DNA of 64,000 nt from Variovorax sp. CAN15 (GTDB lineage: Bacteria > Pseudomonadota > Gammaproteobacteria > Burkholderiales > Burkholderiaceae_C). The stretch is taken from assembly GCF_030462475.1 (NCBI RefSeq), contig NZ_JASMRZ010000025.1, forward strand, positions 1-64,000. The letters run 5' to 3'. The notes below the pieces were generated by a model. It saw nothing but the letters and a program-made list of their open reading frames with translations, searched no databases and was not told where the DNA came from. Shown piece by piece: positions 28,703 to 38,166 of this stretch (position 1 is the first letter of the stretch; every line of letters starts with the position of its first letter). The position numbers and the translations under genes are program-made.

Positions 28703-31385
28703 CGCTCAAGGCCAACCGATTGCCATCCGCCGCGAAGACTACGCCGCCCCGGCGTACTGGATCGACACCGTCGACCTGACCTTCGACCTCGACCCCGCCA
28801 AGACCCGCGTGCTCAACCGCATGCAGATGCGCCGCAACCCCGAGGTGCCGATGCAGCCGCTGCGCCTGGACGGCGACGAGCTGAACCTGGCGCGCGTGCT
28901 GGTCAACGGCCAGGGCGCGTCGTTCCGCATGGAGGGCGAACAGCTCGTCATCGACGGCTTGCCCGATGCCTTCGAGCTCGAGATCTTCACCACCTGCTGC
29001 CCCATCAAGAACACCAAGCTGATGGGCCTGTTCGTGAGCGAGGACACCTTCTTCACACAGTGCGAGGCCGAGGGCTTCCGCCGCATCACCTACTTCCTCG
29101 ACCGTCCGGACGTGATGGCGAGCTACACCGTCACCCTGCGCGCGGCCAAGGCTGCCTACCCGGTGCTGCTGTCGAACGGCAACCTGGTCGAACAGGGCGA
29201 GCTGCCCGAGGGCCGCCACTTCGCGAAGTGGGTCGACCCGTTCAAGAAGCCCAGCTACCTGTTCGCCCTGGTGGCGGGCAAGCTGGTGGCGCGCGAGCAG
29301 CGCATCAAGGCGCGCAGCGGCAAGGAGCATCTGCTGCAGGTGTACGTGCGCGCCGGCGACCTCGACAAGACCGAGCACGCGATGAACTCGCTCATCAACT
29401 CGGTGCTGTGGGACGAGGCCCGCTTCGGCCTGCCGCTGGACCTCGACCGCTTCATGATCGTTGCCACCAGCGACTTCAACATGGGCGCCATGGAGAACAA
29501 GGGCCTGAACATCTTCAACACGAAGTACGTTCTGGCCAACCAGGCCACCGCCACCGACGCCGACTACAGCAACATCGAGAGCGTGGTCGGCCACGAGTAC
29601 TTCCACAACTGGAGCGGCGACCGCGTGACCTGCCGCGACTGGTTCCAGCTCTCGCTGAAGGAAGGCCTCACCGTCTTCCGCGACCAGGAATTCAGCCAGG
29701 ACCTGTGCGCCGACGCCTCGGCCCGCGCCGTGAAGCGCATCGAGGACGTGCGCGTGCTGCGCACCGCCCAGTTCCCCGAGGACGCGGGCCCCATGGCCCA
29801 CCCGGTGCGCCCCGACAGCTACATCGAGATCAGCAACTTCTACACCGTCACCATCTACGAGAAGGGTGCCGAGGTGGTGCGCATGATGCAGACGCTGGTC
29901 GGCCGCAAGGGCTTCGAGAAGGGCATCACGCTCTACTTCGAGCGCCACGACGGCCAGGCCGTGACCTGCGACGACTTTGCGCAGGCCATTGCCGACGCCA
30001 ACCCCGAATCGGAACTGGCCCGCCTGCTGCCCCAGTTCAAGCGCTGGTACAGTCAGGCCGGCACGCCGCGCCTTGCCGCCCACGGCGTGTACGACGCGCA
30101 GAACCGCAGCTACACCCTGAGCGTGGTGCAGAGCTGCCCGCCCACGCCGGGCCAGCCGACCAAGGAACCCTTCGTCATCCCGCTGAACGTGGGCCTGCTC
30201 GACGCCAGCAGCGGCCGCGAACTGCCGCTGCAGCTCGAAGGCGAAAGCGAAGCGACGCAAGGCACGCGCACCGTGGTGCTGTCGCGCGCGGGCGAGCAGA
30301 TCACCTTCACGGGCCTGGACGCCGAGCCCGTTCCGTCCATCTTGCGCGGCTTCAGCGCGCCGGTGATCCTCGACTTCGAGTACACCGACGCCCAACTGCT
30401 CACCCTGCTGGCCAACGACCCCGATCCGTTCAACCGCTGGGAAGCCGGCCAGCGCCTGGGCCTGCGCGCCGCGCTGAACGGCATCGCGGCGCTGGCCACC
30501 GACGCCACGCCGGTGCTGAACGACGCGTACATCGACGCCATGCGCAGCGTGCTGCGCAACCCGCAGCTCGACGCCGCCTTCAAGGAACTGGTGCTCACGC
30601 TGCCGTCGGAAACCTACATCGCCGAGCAGCTCGACGTGGTCGACCCGCAGCGCGTGCACCTCGTGCGCGAAGCCATGCGCGCCCAGCTGGCCACCGCCCT
30701 TTTTGCCGACTGGCAGTGGGCCTATGAAGAGCACCACGACACCGGCGCCTACAGCCCCGACCCGACCTCGTCGGGCCGCCGCGCGCTGGCCGGCATGGCG
30801 CTCAACTTCCTGTGCCTGGCGGCGCGCTCTTCGGGCGACGCCGTGTGGCCGGGCAAGACGCTGCAGCGCTTCAAGGACGCGGGCAACATGACCGACCGCT
30901 TCAACGCCCTCAACGCGCTGGTGTCGTCGGGCCACACCCTGGCGGCGCAGGCGCTGGCTCGCTTCCACGCCATCTTCAAGGACGAGGCGCTGGTCATCGA
31001 CAAGTGGTTCTCGCTGCAAGCCGGCGCGCCCGACCGCGGCGGCGACATCCTGCCGCTGGTGAAGCAGTTGATGAAGCACCCCGACTTCTCGCTGAAGAAC
31101 CCGAACCGCGCGCGCAGCGTGATCTTCAGCTTCTGCAGCGCCAACCCCGGCGCCTTCCACCGCCCCGACGCGGCCGGCTACGTGTTCTGGAGCGAACGCG
31201 TGATCGAGCTCGACGCCATCAATCCCCAGGTCGCCGCCCGCCTCGCGCGCGCGCTCGATCGCTGGAGCAAGCTGGCCGAGCCATACCGCAGCGCAGCGCG
31301 AGAAGCCATCGCCCGCGTGGCGGCCAAGCCGGACCTGAGCAAGGACACGCATGAAGTGGTGACCCGCGCTCTCGCAGGCAACTGA
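28689..31385 (+). CDS. pepN: Aminopeptidase N
   Basis: An M1-family zinc aminopeptidase of 898 residues, a normal length for the E. coli PepN type. The exopeptidase motif is GAMENKGLN near residue 263, and the zinc site is [14 protein letters not shown] near residue 300, with the third ligand Glu in [14 protein letters not shown]. The C-terminal half is the helical DUF3458-type domain. It degrades peptides in the cytoplasm. It overlaps the upstream HAD gene and is followed by fbp 29 bases on. Confidence 0.97.
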   Translation: MLLRDAQGQPIAIRREDYAAPAYWIDTVDLTFDLDPAKTRVLNRMQMRRNPEVPMQPLRLDGDELNLARVLVNGQGASFRMEGEQLVIDGLPDAFELEIFTTCCPIKNTKLMGLFVSEDTFFTQCEAEGFRRITYFLDRPDVMASYTVTLRAAKAAYPVLLSNGNLVEQGELPEGRHFAKWVDPFKKPSYLFALVAGKLVAREQRIKARSGKEHLLQVYVRAGDLDKTEHAMNSLINSVLWDEARFGLPLDLDRFMIVATSDFNMGAMENKGLNIFNTKYVLANQATATDADYSNIESVVGHEYFHNWSGDRVTCRDWFQLSLKEGLTVFRDQEFSQDLCADASARAVKRIEDVRVLRTAQFPEDAGPMAHPVRPDSYIEISNFYTVTIYEKGAEVVRMMQTLVGRKGFEKGITLYFERHDGQAVTCDDFAQAIADANPESELARLLPQFKRWYSQAGTPRLAAHGVYDAQNRSYTLSVVQSCPPTPGQPTKEPFVIPLNVGLLDASSGRELPLQLEGESEATQGTRTVVLSRAGEQITFTGLDAEPVPSILRGFSAPVILDFEYTDAQLLTLLANDPDPFNRWEAGQRLGLRAALNGIAALATDATPVLNDAYIDAMRSVLRNPQLDAAFKELVLTLPSETYIAEQLDVVDPQRVHLVREAMRAQLATALFADWQWAYEEHHDTGAYSPDPTSSGRRALAGMALNFLCLAARSSGDAVWPGKTLQRFKDAGNMTDRFNALNALVSSGHTLAAQALARFHAIFKDEALVIDKWFSLQAGAPDRGGDILPLVKQLMKHPDFSLKNPNRARSVIFSFCSANPGAFHRPDAAGYVFWSERVIELDAINPQVAARLARALDRWSKLAEPYRSAAREAIARVAAKPDLSKDTHEVVTRALAGN

Positions 31386-31414
31386 AGAAGAACGAACCCG
31401 AACCCGGAAGACAC

Positions 31415-32425
31415 ATGGCTCAAAAAATTTCCCTCACCCGCTACCTCGTCGAACAACAGCGCGCCGACGGCCTGATTCCCGGCCAGCTGCGCCTGCTGCT
31501 CGAAGTGGTCGCCCGCGCCTGCAAGAGCATCAGCCAGGCCGTCAACAAGGGCGCGCTGGGCGGCGTGCTCGGCACGGCCGAGAGCGAGAACGTGCAGGGC
31601 GAGATCCAGAAGAAGCTGGACATCATCGCCAACGAAGTGCTCATCGAGGCCAACGAATGGGGCGGCCACCTCGCGGCCATGGCCAGCGAGGAAATGGACA
31701 GCATCTACGTGGTGCCCAACCGCTACCCGCAGGGCGAATACCTGCTCATGTTCGACCCGCTCGACGGCAGCAGCAACATCGACGTGAACGTCAGCATCGG
31801 CACCATCTTCAGCGTGCTGAAGAAGCCCGAGGACCACCCCGGCGTGCAGGAAAGCGACTTCCTGCAGGCGGGCACGCAGCAGGTGGCCGCCGGCTACTGC
31901 ATCTACGGCCCGCAGACCACGCTGGTGCTGACCGTGGGCAACGGCGTGGCCATGTTCACGCTCGACCGCGAGCAGGGCAGCTTCGTGCTGACGCAGGAAG
32001 ACATCCAGATTCCGCCCGACACCAAGGAATTCGCGATCAACATGAGCAACATGCGCCACTGGGACCAGCCCGTGAAGCGCTACATCGACGAATGCCTGGC
32101 CGGCAAGGAAGGCCCGCGCGGCAAGGACTTCAACATGCGCTGGATCGCCAGCATGGTCGCCGACGTGCACCGCATCCTGATGCGCGGCGGCGTCTTCATG
32201 TACCCGTGGGACAAGCGCGAGCCCGAAAAGGCCGGCAAGCTGCGCCTGATGTACGAGGCCAACCCCATGAGCTGGCTGGTCGAGCAGGCCGGCGGCGCGG
32301 CCACCAATGGCAAGCAGCGAATCCTGGAGCTGCAACCCACCAAACTGCACGAGCGCGTGAGCGTGATGTTGGGTTCGCGTAACGAAGTTGAGCGTTTGAC
32401 GCAGTACCACGCCGAGAAGGCCTGA
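31415..32425 (+). CDS. fbp: Fructose-1,6-bisphosphatase, class I
   Basis: A gluconeogenic enzyme that removes the 1-phosphate of fructose-1,6-bisphosphate, with magnesium. It has 336 residues. The metal and substrate signature is [20 protein letters not shown], and [19 protein letters not shown] is the C-terminal active-site motif. The ribosome site and start ([15 protein letters not shown]) are clear. It is the last gene of the prfB-HAD-pepN-fbp run and is followed by tRNA-Thr. Confidence 0.96.
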   Translation: MAQKISLTRYLVEQQRADGLIPGQLRLLLEVVARACKSISQAVNKGALGGVLGTAESENVQGEIQKKLDIIANEVLIEANEWGGHLAAMASEEMDSIYVVPNRYPQGEYLLMFDPLDGSSNIDVNVSIGTIFSVLKKPEDHPGVQESDFLQAGTQQVAAGYCIYGPQTTLVLTVGNGVAMFTLDREQGSFVLTQEDIQIPPDTKEFAINMSNMRHWDQPVKRYIDECLAGKEGPRGKDFNMRWIASMVADVHRILMRGGVFMYPWDKREPEKAGKLRLMYEANPMSWLVEQAGGAATNGKQRILELQPTKLHERVSVMLGSRNEVERLTQYHAEKA

Positions 32426-32431
32426 TTTCTT

Positions 32432-32448
32432 GGCTATAATCTGAGGCT
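32432..32448 (+). promoter_or_regulatory. Promoter -10 region of tRNA-Thr
   Basis: A consensus TATAAT at 32435-32440 lies inside GGCTATAATCTGAGGCT. This 17-base string is identical to the one in front of the tRNA-Ala operon. No good -35 box is seen. Confidence 0.6.
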
Positions 32449-32450
32449 TC

Positions 32451-32526
32451 GCCGGTGTAGCTCAGTCGGTAGAGCAGCTCATTCGTAATGAGAAGGTCGG
32501 GTGTTCGATTCATCTCTCCGGCACCA
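32451..32526 (+). tRNA. tRNA-Thr (CGT)
   Basis: A 76-nt cloverleaf with encoded CCA and anticodon CGT in loop TTCGTAA. The acceptor stem GCCGGTG/CTCCGGC has one T-T mismatch, and the T-stem has wobble pairs. It lies at the edge of the accessory region, a usual integration point for islands, but no duplicated 3' end was found in the window. Confidence 0.95.
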
Positions 32527-32531
32527 AAACT

Positions 32532-32566
32532 AAAAGCCCGCTATCCAAAAGGTAGCGGGCTTTTTC
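32532..32566 (+). terminator. Rho-independent terminator after tRNA-Thr
   Basis: The stem GCCCGCTATCC/GGTAGCGGGC (one bulge) with loop AAAA is followed by TTTTT at 32561-32565. It ends the tRNA-Thr transcript just before the convergent restriction gene. Confidence 0.85.
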
Positions 32567-32579
32567 CGTTATGCGGAAT

Positions 32580-33779
32580 TTAGGCGAGCCATTCGGCGAG
32601 CAACTCGCCCACACGCTCCGACGAGTTGTAGCCAGCTTGGATCAATATTTCGGCGATATCTCGCCCGCAGATGAACACGATCGGATGGCGGTCGTCGCGC
32701 ACCTCCTCGTAGGCCTGCCTCGCAATCAGCGACGTGGTTACCAGAATGCCGAACTGGCGATGCCTGATGCGCGAGATCAAGCGAGCGACTTCGCGAACAC
32801 CGACCGTGTTCGCCGAAACGCCCTCAGACGCGGGGCGATAGCATTTCGCCTCCAAAGCGAACTCCGCGTACACCGGATCACCGCTCAGCCCAAGCAAGTA
32901 CCTGCCGATCGCATCCCGCCCTCCGTCAACGCTACCTCTGGTGATTTCATCAATGATCACGCGCCGATCTGAAAGCTGATAGATCCGAGCAGCGAAAGAC
33001 TCGAACGCATGCGGCGAGTCTTTGAACTTGGCCCAAACCTGTTCCAGGATACCGGCCTTCAAGGGCGTATCGGGCCGCTGTTCGCTTTCCGAGCGGATAA
33101 CCTTAGTGGGTTCCGAGGTCAACGGCGAATAGACGCCGGACTCGACCCATGAACGCCATGCGCTGGGCGCACTTGCCAAGGCGCTTTCAGAGGCTGAGAG
33201 GCTGTCGATCCATGCGCGCGAGACCGTCGCCGTATCGAGAACGGTGAAAACCGCTCTGTAGTTCTGGAATCGCTCTCCCGCTGTCGTCTTCCATACAGCC
33301 ACCAGATCTTCCGTCATGGGAAGACCAAATAACCCCGGAACCGCGAGCCCCTTGAACTGCACAGACCGATTGCTCTTTGCCGTAGGGCACTTGGTGAAGA
33401 CGAAGAACGGCGGTACCTCCGCCCTCTTCACTGCATCCCCATGTGCGCTCTCGAAGGCCACTTTCAAAAGAAGATTGCCGCGTCGCGTGGTGTCGTGAAG
33501 ATCATGGCCTGGCGTACGGTTATCGCCGTAGTAGGTGAACTGCCCGGTGTTCAGGTCCAAGCGATCAGGCCAATCGCCTTCCTCGCCACTGGAGTACAGA
33601 ACGACGAACTTCTTCTTCAGGCCTGGGCCCGACGCTCGAAAGCCACCTTGATTGCCCGCCCCGGGAAGTAGCTTGGCGATCGGATCACTGCTGGTGTTGC
33701 CAGCGCTACCCCCTTCATAGATCGCATCCACGACAAGGTCGGCCGTCGGCAAGTCGTCGAAGCTGAATATGCGGGTCAT
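32580..33779 (-). CDS. Type IV modification-dependent restriction endonuclease (AspBHI-like)
   Basis: A 399-residue protein. The N-terminal half (FSFDDLPTADLVVDAIYEGG ... FVVLYSSGEEGDWPDRLD) resembles the base-recognition domain of AspBHI/MspJI-type enzymes that cut near 5-methylcytosine. The C-terminal half is a PD-(D/E)xK nuclease of the Mrr type, with GGRDAIGRYLLG and EFALEAKCY supplying the catalytic D...ExK. No methyltransferase is adjacent, as expected for type IV systems. Its GC content looks lower than its neighbours and it sits directly after tRNA-Thr, suggesting horizontal gain. Likely a defence gene. Confidence 0.82.
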   Translation of the reverse strand: MTRIFSFDDLPTADLVVDAIYEGGSAGNTSSDPIAKLLPGAGNQGGFRASGPGLKKKFVVLYSSGEEGDWPDRLDLNTGQFTYYGDNRTPGHDLHDTTRRGNLLLKVAFESAHGDAVKRAEVPPFFVFTKCPTAKSNRSVQFKGLAVPGLFGLPMTEDLVAVWKTTAGERFQNYRAVFTVLDTATVSRAWIDSLSASESALASAPSAWRSWVESGVYSPLTSEPTKVIRSESEQRPDTPLKAGILEQVWAKFKDSPHAFESFAARIYQLSDRRVIIDEITRGSVDGGRDAIGRYLLGLSGDPVYAEFALEAKCYRPASEGVSANTVGVREVARLISRIRHRQFGILVTTSLIARQAYEEVRDDRHPIVFICGRDIAEILIQAGYNSSERVGELLAEWLA

Positions 33780-34111
33780 GTCAAAGCGGGAGCTGAAACA
33801 GATTGGTCAACAAGTGCACTGGCCATATGCGCCAATGCATTAATTTAACAATCTTGAAACAGCCGAGCCTAACTCACGGGGCCAATCCCCAATGAAGGGG
33901 ACTGCTGCCGCCCCACCTTGGCTACATTGGTTTCATGGAAACTCTCCCGATATTTGCCGTCACCCTTGCGCCGATCTCATCCGATTTCTAAGAACGCGCC
34001 TATCCGCACACAGCGGACGCGAGATATGGGAGGAGCAACGACTACGGCGTCGATGAAGAAACTGCGACCCACTCGGGCGCTGGACGCCCCCGCCCAGCGC
34101 CCAATTTCTTG
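33780..34111. other. Intergenic stretch, AT-richer than its surroundings
   Basis: About 330 bases with no supported gene. The left part (33780-33870) is AT-rich and should hold the promoter of the restriction gene. A weak hairpin of G/C runs lies near 33877-33915. Short open frames on both strands have neither domain nor ribosome site. Confidence 0.5.
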
Positions 34112-34384
34112 TCAGGCCTTCGGCAGGTCCGCTGCATTGACTTGCTTCAGCAGTTCCTGAGAGAGCTGCGCCGCGTCGTCGGCCAAGTCTGCAGCGATCC
34201 ACATGACACGGTCACGGTGCGTGGCCCCGATCGCGTCGAACCAATCGCATCCGTCCCCGTAGCAACACTTCAGCAAGGATTGCAATTGGGACAACTTTTT
34301 CTCAAGAAGATCAGCGGCGTCGGATGATGCGATTTCGCTGTGGGAGGTGGGCGCGTTTTGCCCGGCGATAATTTGATCAGCCAT
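34112..34384 (-). CDS. Small hypothetical protein, 90 residues
   Basis: It starts MADQIIAGQNAPTSHSEIA after a reasonable ribosome site (AGGAAAG, nine bases upstream). It is acidic and mostly helical in character (LLEKKLSQLQSLLKC, WIAADLADDAAQLSQELL). It resembles in style the short DUF3077-like proteins found on accessory elements of Pseudomonas and relatives, but no clear family match is claimed. No function known. Confidence 0.55.
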   Translation of the reverse strand: MADQIIAGQNAPTSHSEIASSDAADLLEKKLSQLQSLLKCCYGDGCDWFDAIGATHRDRVMWIAADLADDAAQLSQELLKQVNAADLPKA

Positions 34385-35022
34385 TTGATGTGCTTTCCTG
34401 CAAAGTTAGTGCACGTTGAGTGGTCAGACGGCCATGGTGTTAGCGCACCTTGGCCGTCGCCTTTTGTGCCTCACATCGACATCGCTGCGGTGTGCATCGA
34501 TGTCCCGCCGTGAGGCGCGGCGGACCTTCAAATGTATGGGAGAAGCGCGCTGGCGGACGCCTCCATGCAATGAACAAATTGGGGATCGCGTCGACTTTGA
34601 GCGCATCACCGTGATCGCTGGTGCGCTCGACGATGCGGAAGCTCAGGTCTTGATTTTCCTGCTCTTCGCACGACCGAGCGCGCGTCGCGGCGACTTGTAC
34701 TCGGGATCAACCGCCCTTAGTGCCTCAGGCATCTTCTCTGCAATGGCAATCAGCGTCTGCGAGCGCGAGCTCCGTGAATGCCAGAAGGATCAACAGAAGC
34801 CACGCCGAGATGGGTCGCGGACCGCTCGGCAATTCAGGCGTTGCGAGCACGTTGCTATGAGGAGGGCTGTAGGGATTTTGCTGCATGGGTTGTTCGCTCG
34901 ATCGGATGCAATTCGAGTCTATGCGGCCGATGGGTCACGCCCGCGAATTGGCCCTCACAAGCCCGAGAGACCGCATCCGGGTCTTCGACGCGGAGCAAGA
35001 ACGAAAAGCCGAAGACCACCCG
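34385..35022. other. Gene-poor stretch between small ORF and immunity-like gene
   Basis: Apart from the possible broken membrane-protein gene at 34643-34886, nothing is supported here. Overlapping open frames on the plus strand are Arg/Ser-rich and lack domains. The region looks like decayed accessory DNA. Confidence 0.4.
34643..34886 (-). pseudogene. Probable frameshifted small membrane protein
   Basis: From the ATG at 34886 the frame reads MQQNPYSPPHSNVL ... RPISAWLLLILLAF, the NPYxPP plus transmembrane layout of a common small bacterial membrane-protein type. It stops at 34725 after 53 codons. The neighbouring frame continues with a plausible sequence (TLIAIAEKMPEALRAVDPEY) to a stop at 34643. 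A frameshift near 34755 would link the two. Evidence is limited to sequence style. Confidence 0.3.
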
Positions 35023-36021
35023 TCAACCTTGTGCACTTTCGTCGCGCCGCAGATAGCCCGGCGCCAGCAGCGCAATGCACTCGATGCAGTTTTGCACCGT
35101 GTCGTAGTTCACTCGCACATCCATCCGCGGGAAGGCCCATTTCGCGAAGCCCCAGACGACCATCGAGTCGTCCCACACGAGAGGCGGTGCCGGTATCTTC
35201 TGCCGCAGCACCGGCGGTGTGTCGTCGAAGTCGAGTTCAAAAGGCAGCGTGCCCTTCCACTTGCGTGAAGGACCGAGCCGGCCTCTGGTCAGATTGGCGC
35301 CGGCGAAAGATGGCGTGCCGTCATCGGCTGGCTTCACAGGGTCGAAATACAGCTCGAACCCGAACGCCCGCCGGCGGTCGAGGTGCCCGTCTTCGCTTTC
35401 AGCCCGCCAGTTCTCGACGTCGAAGGACTCGAATGCCTGCTGGAACTCCGGCGAGTTCATGGACTTGCCGAAGAGCGAGACCAGCGTCCGGAAGTCCGGG
35501 TACTTCGCCGGCTGCACGAACTCGCTCGGTGGGTAGAACAGGCCGAAGGACAGGTCGAAGACGCCCGGCCGCTCGGGTTGGGTGATGTCCCCGGGCTGGT
35601 AGGTCACGTTCATGTAGCGCTCGCCAAGCCACCAGCAGTCGCGCAGGTAGCCGTGCAACTTGTCTTCGTATTGCACCATGCGCTCGCGGACTTGCCGGCG
35701 CGTATCGCTCCAGGAGATTCCGTAGGGCATCTCGCCGGTGTAGGGCAGGTACTGGCCCTCGACCCCGGCGGTGACGGTCACTGCGCGCAATTGCAGCGAG
35801 CTGTTGCCCCATTGGCGTGGGGGCCGGTTTTCCACGTAGGCCAGGTCCTGGAAGGACAGGCAAAGGCCCTGCTTGCTCAAGCGGAAGAGCACCTCGTAAG
35901 GGCTCTTGAAAGGAAACGGCTTCTCCGGGCGCCGACGCACGCCGAGCTCATCAAGCAGCGCGACGAGTTGCGCGTCGGTGGAGTCCGCTCCCAGCAGCGA
36001 GAGAAAGCTGAACAGGCTCAC
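35023..36021 (-). CDS. Putative immunity protein, long form (332 residues)
   Basis: No named family is recognised. Its first half shares a faint pattern with the shorter protein directly upstream (36028-36513): GLCLSFQDLAYV here against GLSFTFKDAGLV there, followed by a Gly/Pro loop and a SDT motif (ISWSDTRRQVRE against LRFSDTVADAVA). A second domain of about 150 residues follows (VFDLSFGLFYPPSEF ... CIALLAPGYLRR). It has no signal peptide. Being the last gene of the hcp-vgrG-effector unit, six bases after its neighbour, it is inferred to protect against the effector or a relative. Confidence 0.5.
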   Translation of the reverse strand: MSLFSFLSLLGADSTDAQLVALLDELGVRRRPEKPFPFKSPYEVLFRLSKQGLCLSFQDLAYVENRPPRQWGNSSLQLRAVTVTAGVEGQYLPYTGEMPYGISWSDTRRQVRERMVQYEDKLHGYLRDCWWLGERYMNVTYQPGDITQPERPGVFDLSFGLFYPPSEFVQPAKYPDFRTLVSLFGKSMNSPEFQQAFESFDVENWRAESEDGHLDRRRAFGFELYFDPVKPADDGTPSFAGANLTRGRLGPSRKWKGTLPFELDFDDTPPVLRQKIPAPPLVWDDSMVVWGFAKWAFPRMDVRVNYDTVQNCIECIALLAPGYLRRDESAQG

Positions 36022-36027
36022 TGCGGG

Positions 36028-36513
36028 TCAGTCCTGCTTCATCCAGTAGGAAATCACCCGGATCTTGCCCGGGCTCTTCCACTGGATCGTCAATCTGAAG
36101 TCGGGCAGTTCCCAGAAGTGGATGTCGAGGCGGCCGACACGGGTTGGCGCTCCCAGCTTTGCGACTGCATCGGCCACCGTATCGGAGAACCGCAGGTCCT
36201 TCCACAACGGTCCCTTGTAGCTTTCATACTCATCCTCGTAGCCCCAGAAGCCGCAGTTCGTCATCAGGAATGGCCCGTCGCCGACGTCGTGGTGCTCCTT
36301 CTCGAACACCAGCCCGGCATCCTTGAAAGTGAAGCTCAGTCCAAGAGCCGTCGCACTGATGTTGTAGGTCTCCAGGCCACTGTCGAGCTTGATGGCGTCC
36401 GACCAGACGATGCCGAATGGCGCCACGACTTTGCTTCCCGGATCGCTGTCGAATGGCTTCGCGATCGCAGACACGAAGTCCTGGGCATCGGGGTACTGGC
36501 TGGGCACTTTCAT
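36028..36513 (-). CDS. Putative immunity protein for the upstream effector (about 161 residues)
   Basis: It starts at ATG 36513 (MKVPSQYPDAQDFV), overlapping the effector stop by four bases; an ATG at 36528 is possible but would overlap more. It is a single alpha/beta domain with many aromatic residues (MTNCGFWGYEDEYESYKGPLW) and a C-terminal RLTIQWKSPGKIRVISYW. There is no signal peptide, consistent with binding a toxin that acts in the cytoplasm. The overlap with the toxin gene is typical of effector-immunity pairs; function is inferred from position. Confidence 0.6.
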   Translation of the reverse strand: MKVPSQYPDAQDFVSAIAKPFDSDPGSKVVAPFGIVWSDAIKLDSGLETYNISATALGLSFTFKDAGLVFEKEHHDVGDGPFLMTNCGFWGYEDEYESYKGPLWKDLRFSDTVADAVAKLGAPTRVGRLDIHFWELPDFRLTIQWKSPGKIRVISYWMKQD

Positions 36514-37802
36514 AGGATTCCTTTCCATGGATTCGTGGTTCGCTTGCCCTTGAGTGCATCGTCGATCAACTTGTCCAGGAACTTCCTGTACTGGTCGTTC
36601 GAGATCTTGTCGATGACCTTCGACGCCTCCTCCAAGGCTTTTCCGCAGTCCTTGTGATTGTCACTTTTCGCGACGGCGTCCCTGTGATTTTTGGTGTCGC
36701 GCCGGGCTGCCCCGGCAAGGTCCTTCGAGTCCTTGTAGTTGTCGTGATTTCCGGTGGTGGGGCTCGCCCTGTGGATCTCCTTGGGCACGGCGATGGTCTG
36801 TGCGTGGGTGTAGATCTTTCCGCCTTCGCGTTGCCCGCTCTTTCCGACTTTTCCGAACAACGAATCGCGCTGGGAAGGAGTGAGTTCGATCCCATCCTCG
36901 GCCAACATCTTTTCCGCCATGTCCTTGAGCGAAGCCGCATTGGGGATGTGATCCCGCTCCATCTCATTGCCCAGGAAATCGCCCACCTGCTTGCCGTAGG
37001 TCGCGCGCCCGCCGCACTTCGGCTTCTTGCCCTTGTTCTTGACTTCGGTGTCTTTTTTCTTCGAGCCGCCGCCGCCCGATTCGGCTTCCGCGCCGGCCTT
37101 CTTCTCCGCCGCTTTTTTCGCGGCTGCCTCCTCCGCAGCCTTCTTGGCTGCCGCCTCCGCGGCTTCCTTCTCGAGCTTCTCTTTCGCGATCCGCTCCGCA
37201 AGCAGTTTCTCGGCCTGCTTGATCCCGACCCGCTCTCCTCCCTTCAGCGCACCCTTGACCGCAATCTTGCCCGCCTTGGCTGCGATGCCGCCTCCGGGCA
37301 CCAGGTTTGCAGCGGCCGAAGCGCCGGAGATTGCAGCATTGACGTAGTCGCCCTCGGCCGCATAGATCGCCGCGTTGGCGCCGTCAGCAAAGATGCCCAC
37401 CACCGGAATGACGCCGCCGACGTCCAGCACCGTATGCGTGATCGAACTACCCCAGTTGCTCCACCAGCTCTCTTCCTTCGGTGTCTCGGGCTTCACCTCC
37501 GGGTTCGCCTGCTTGGCCGGTGCCTGCGTGGACGGGGTTTCGCCGACAACGGGGCCGAGCGTGTTGCCGTTGGCGTTGGTCCCCGGCTTGCGGGGCTTGA
37601 GCTCGGGCAGTTCGAGCGTCGGTTTGGCCTGGCGAAGCTCCTCGTACTGTTCGTGCGACATGTGCCATGTCTTCTCCGCCGGCCCGACGTCCGAGGGAAA
37701 GTACAGCAGCGACACCGAGTCTGCGTAGTTGTAGCCCACCAGGCGGGCGCCACCGCCGACCTGCCTGGTGAAGGCGGGGTTGATGTTCAGCTCGACCGTC
37801 AT
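36510..37802 (-). CDS. T6SS cargo effector with HNH-like nuclease domain
   Basis: A 430-residue protein in four parts. The N-terminal domain (about 1-60, VSLLYFPSDVGPAEKTWHM) may dock with the PAAR-like tip. A Pro-rich linker follows. A Gly/Ala-rich hydrophobic pre-toxin segment (about 125-190, VIPVVGIFADGANAAIYAAE) is next. A Lys/Ala coiled region with a Cys-Gly pair (KKPKCGGRATYGKQVGDF) leads to the toxin (about 275-430). The toxin has EMERDHIPNAASL and KEIHRASPTTGNHDNYKDS, a DH...H...N pattern of HNH/endonuclease VII toxins. DNA cleavage in rival cells is inferred. Confidence 0.65.
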   Translation of the reverse strand: MTVELNINPAFTRQVGGGARLVGYNYADSVSLLYFPSDVGPAEKTWHMSHEQYEELRQAKPTLELPELKPRKPGTNANGNTLGPVVGETPSTQAPAKQANPEVKPETPKEESWWSNWGSSITHTVLDVGGVIPVVGIFADGANAAIYAAEGDYVNAAISGASAAANLVPGGGIAAKAGKIAVKGALKGGERVGIKQAEKLLAERIAKEKLEKEAAEAAAKKAAEEAAAKKAAEKKAGAEAESGGGGSKKKDTEVKNKGKKPKCGGRATYGKQVGDFLGNEMERDHIPNAASLKDMAEKMLAEDGIELTPSQRDSLFGKVGKSGQREGGKIYTHAQTIAVPKEIHRASPTTGNHDNYKDSKDLAGAARRDTKNHRDAVAKSDNHKDCGKALEEASKVIDKISNDQYRKFLDKLIDDALKGKRTTNPWKGIL

Positions 37803-37809
37803 CCGCGCC

Positions 37810-38166
37810 CTACTTCCCGTTCATCCAGAACAGGTCGTCATGCCGTACCACGAGCTTGCCCTCGGCGCGCACGGTGCCGCTGTGATCCTTCGGGTAGCAC
37901 TTGCCTTGCACCGTGCCGCTCTTGACCCCCTTGGCGGCGCCTGCCGCGTCGCCGATGGTGGTGGGCACGACGCTCATGTCGTACACCACCACCGGATGCC
38001 CGTTGGCTCGCACGCTCAGGGCCACGGCCGTGGTGCTGTTCAGCTGAGCCGTCACGGGGTAAGGCACGGGTGGAATCGAACTGCCCATGGGCGTCTTGCA
38101 GACATCGGGGGCGAGGCTCACGACCTTCCAGCCTCCTTGCTTGCGCGCGGCGACGTTGGCGCTCAT
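37810..38166 (-). CDS. DUF4150 PAAR-like T6SS tip protein
   Basis: A 118-residue protein of the DUF4150 family, which acts as a PAAR-like cap on the VgrG spike. Family landmarks are VSLAPDVCKTPMGSSIPPVPYP, the beta segment with NGHPVVVYDMSVVPTTIGD, and the metal-site type Cys/His residues (GKCYPKDHSG, VRHDD). The ATG overlaps the DUF2169 stop as ATGA, so the two are translationally coupled. It sits between adaptor and effector, the usual order. Confidence 0.85.
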   Translation of the reverse strand: MSANVAARKQGGWKVVSLAPDVCKTPMGSSIPPVPYPVTAQLNSTTAVALSVRANGHPVVVYDMSVVPTTIGDAAGAAKGVKSGTVQGKCYPKDHSGTVRAEGKLVVRHDDLFWMNGK

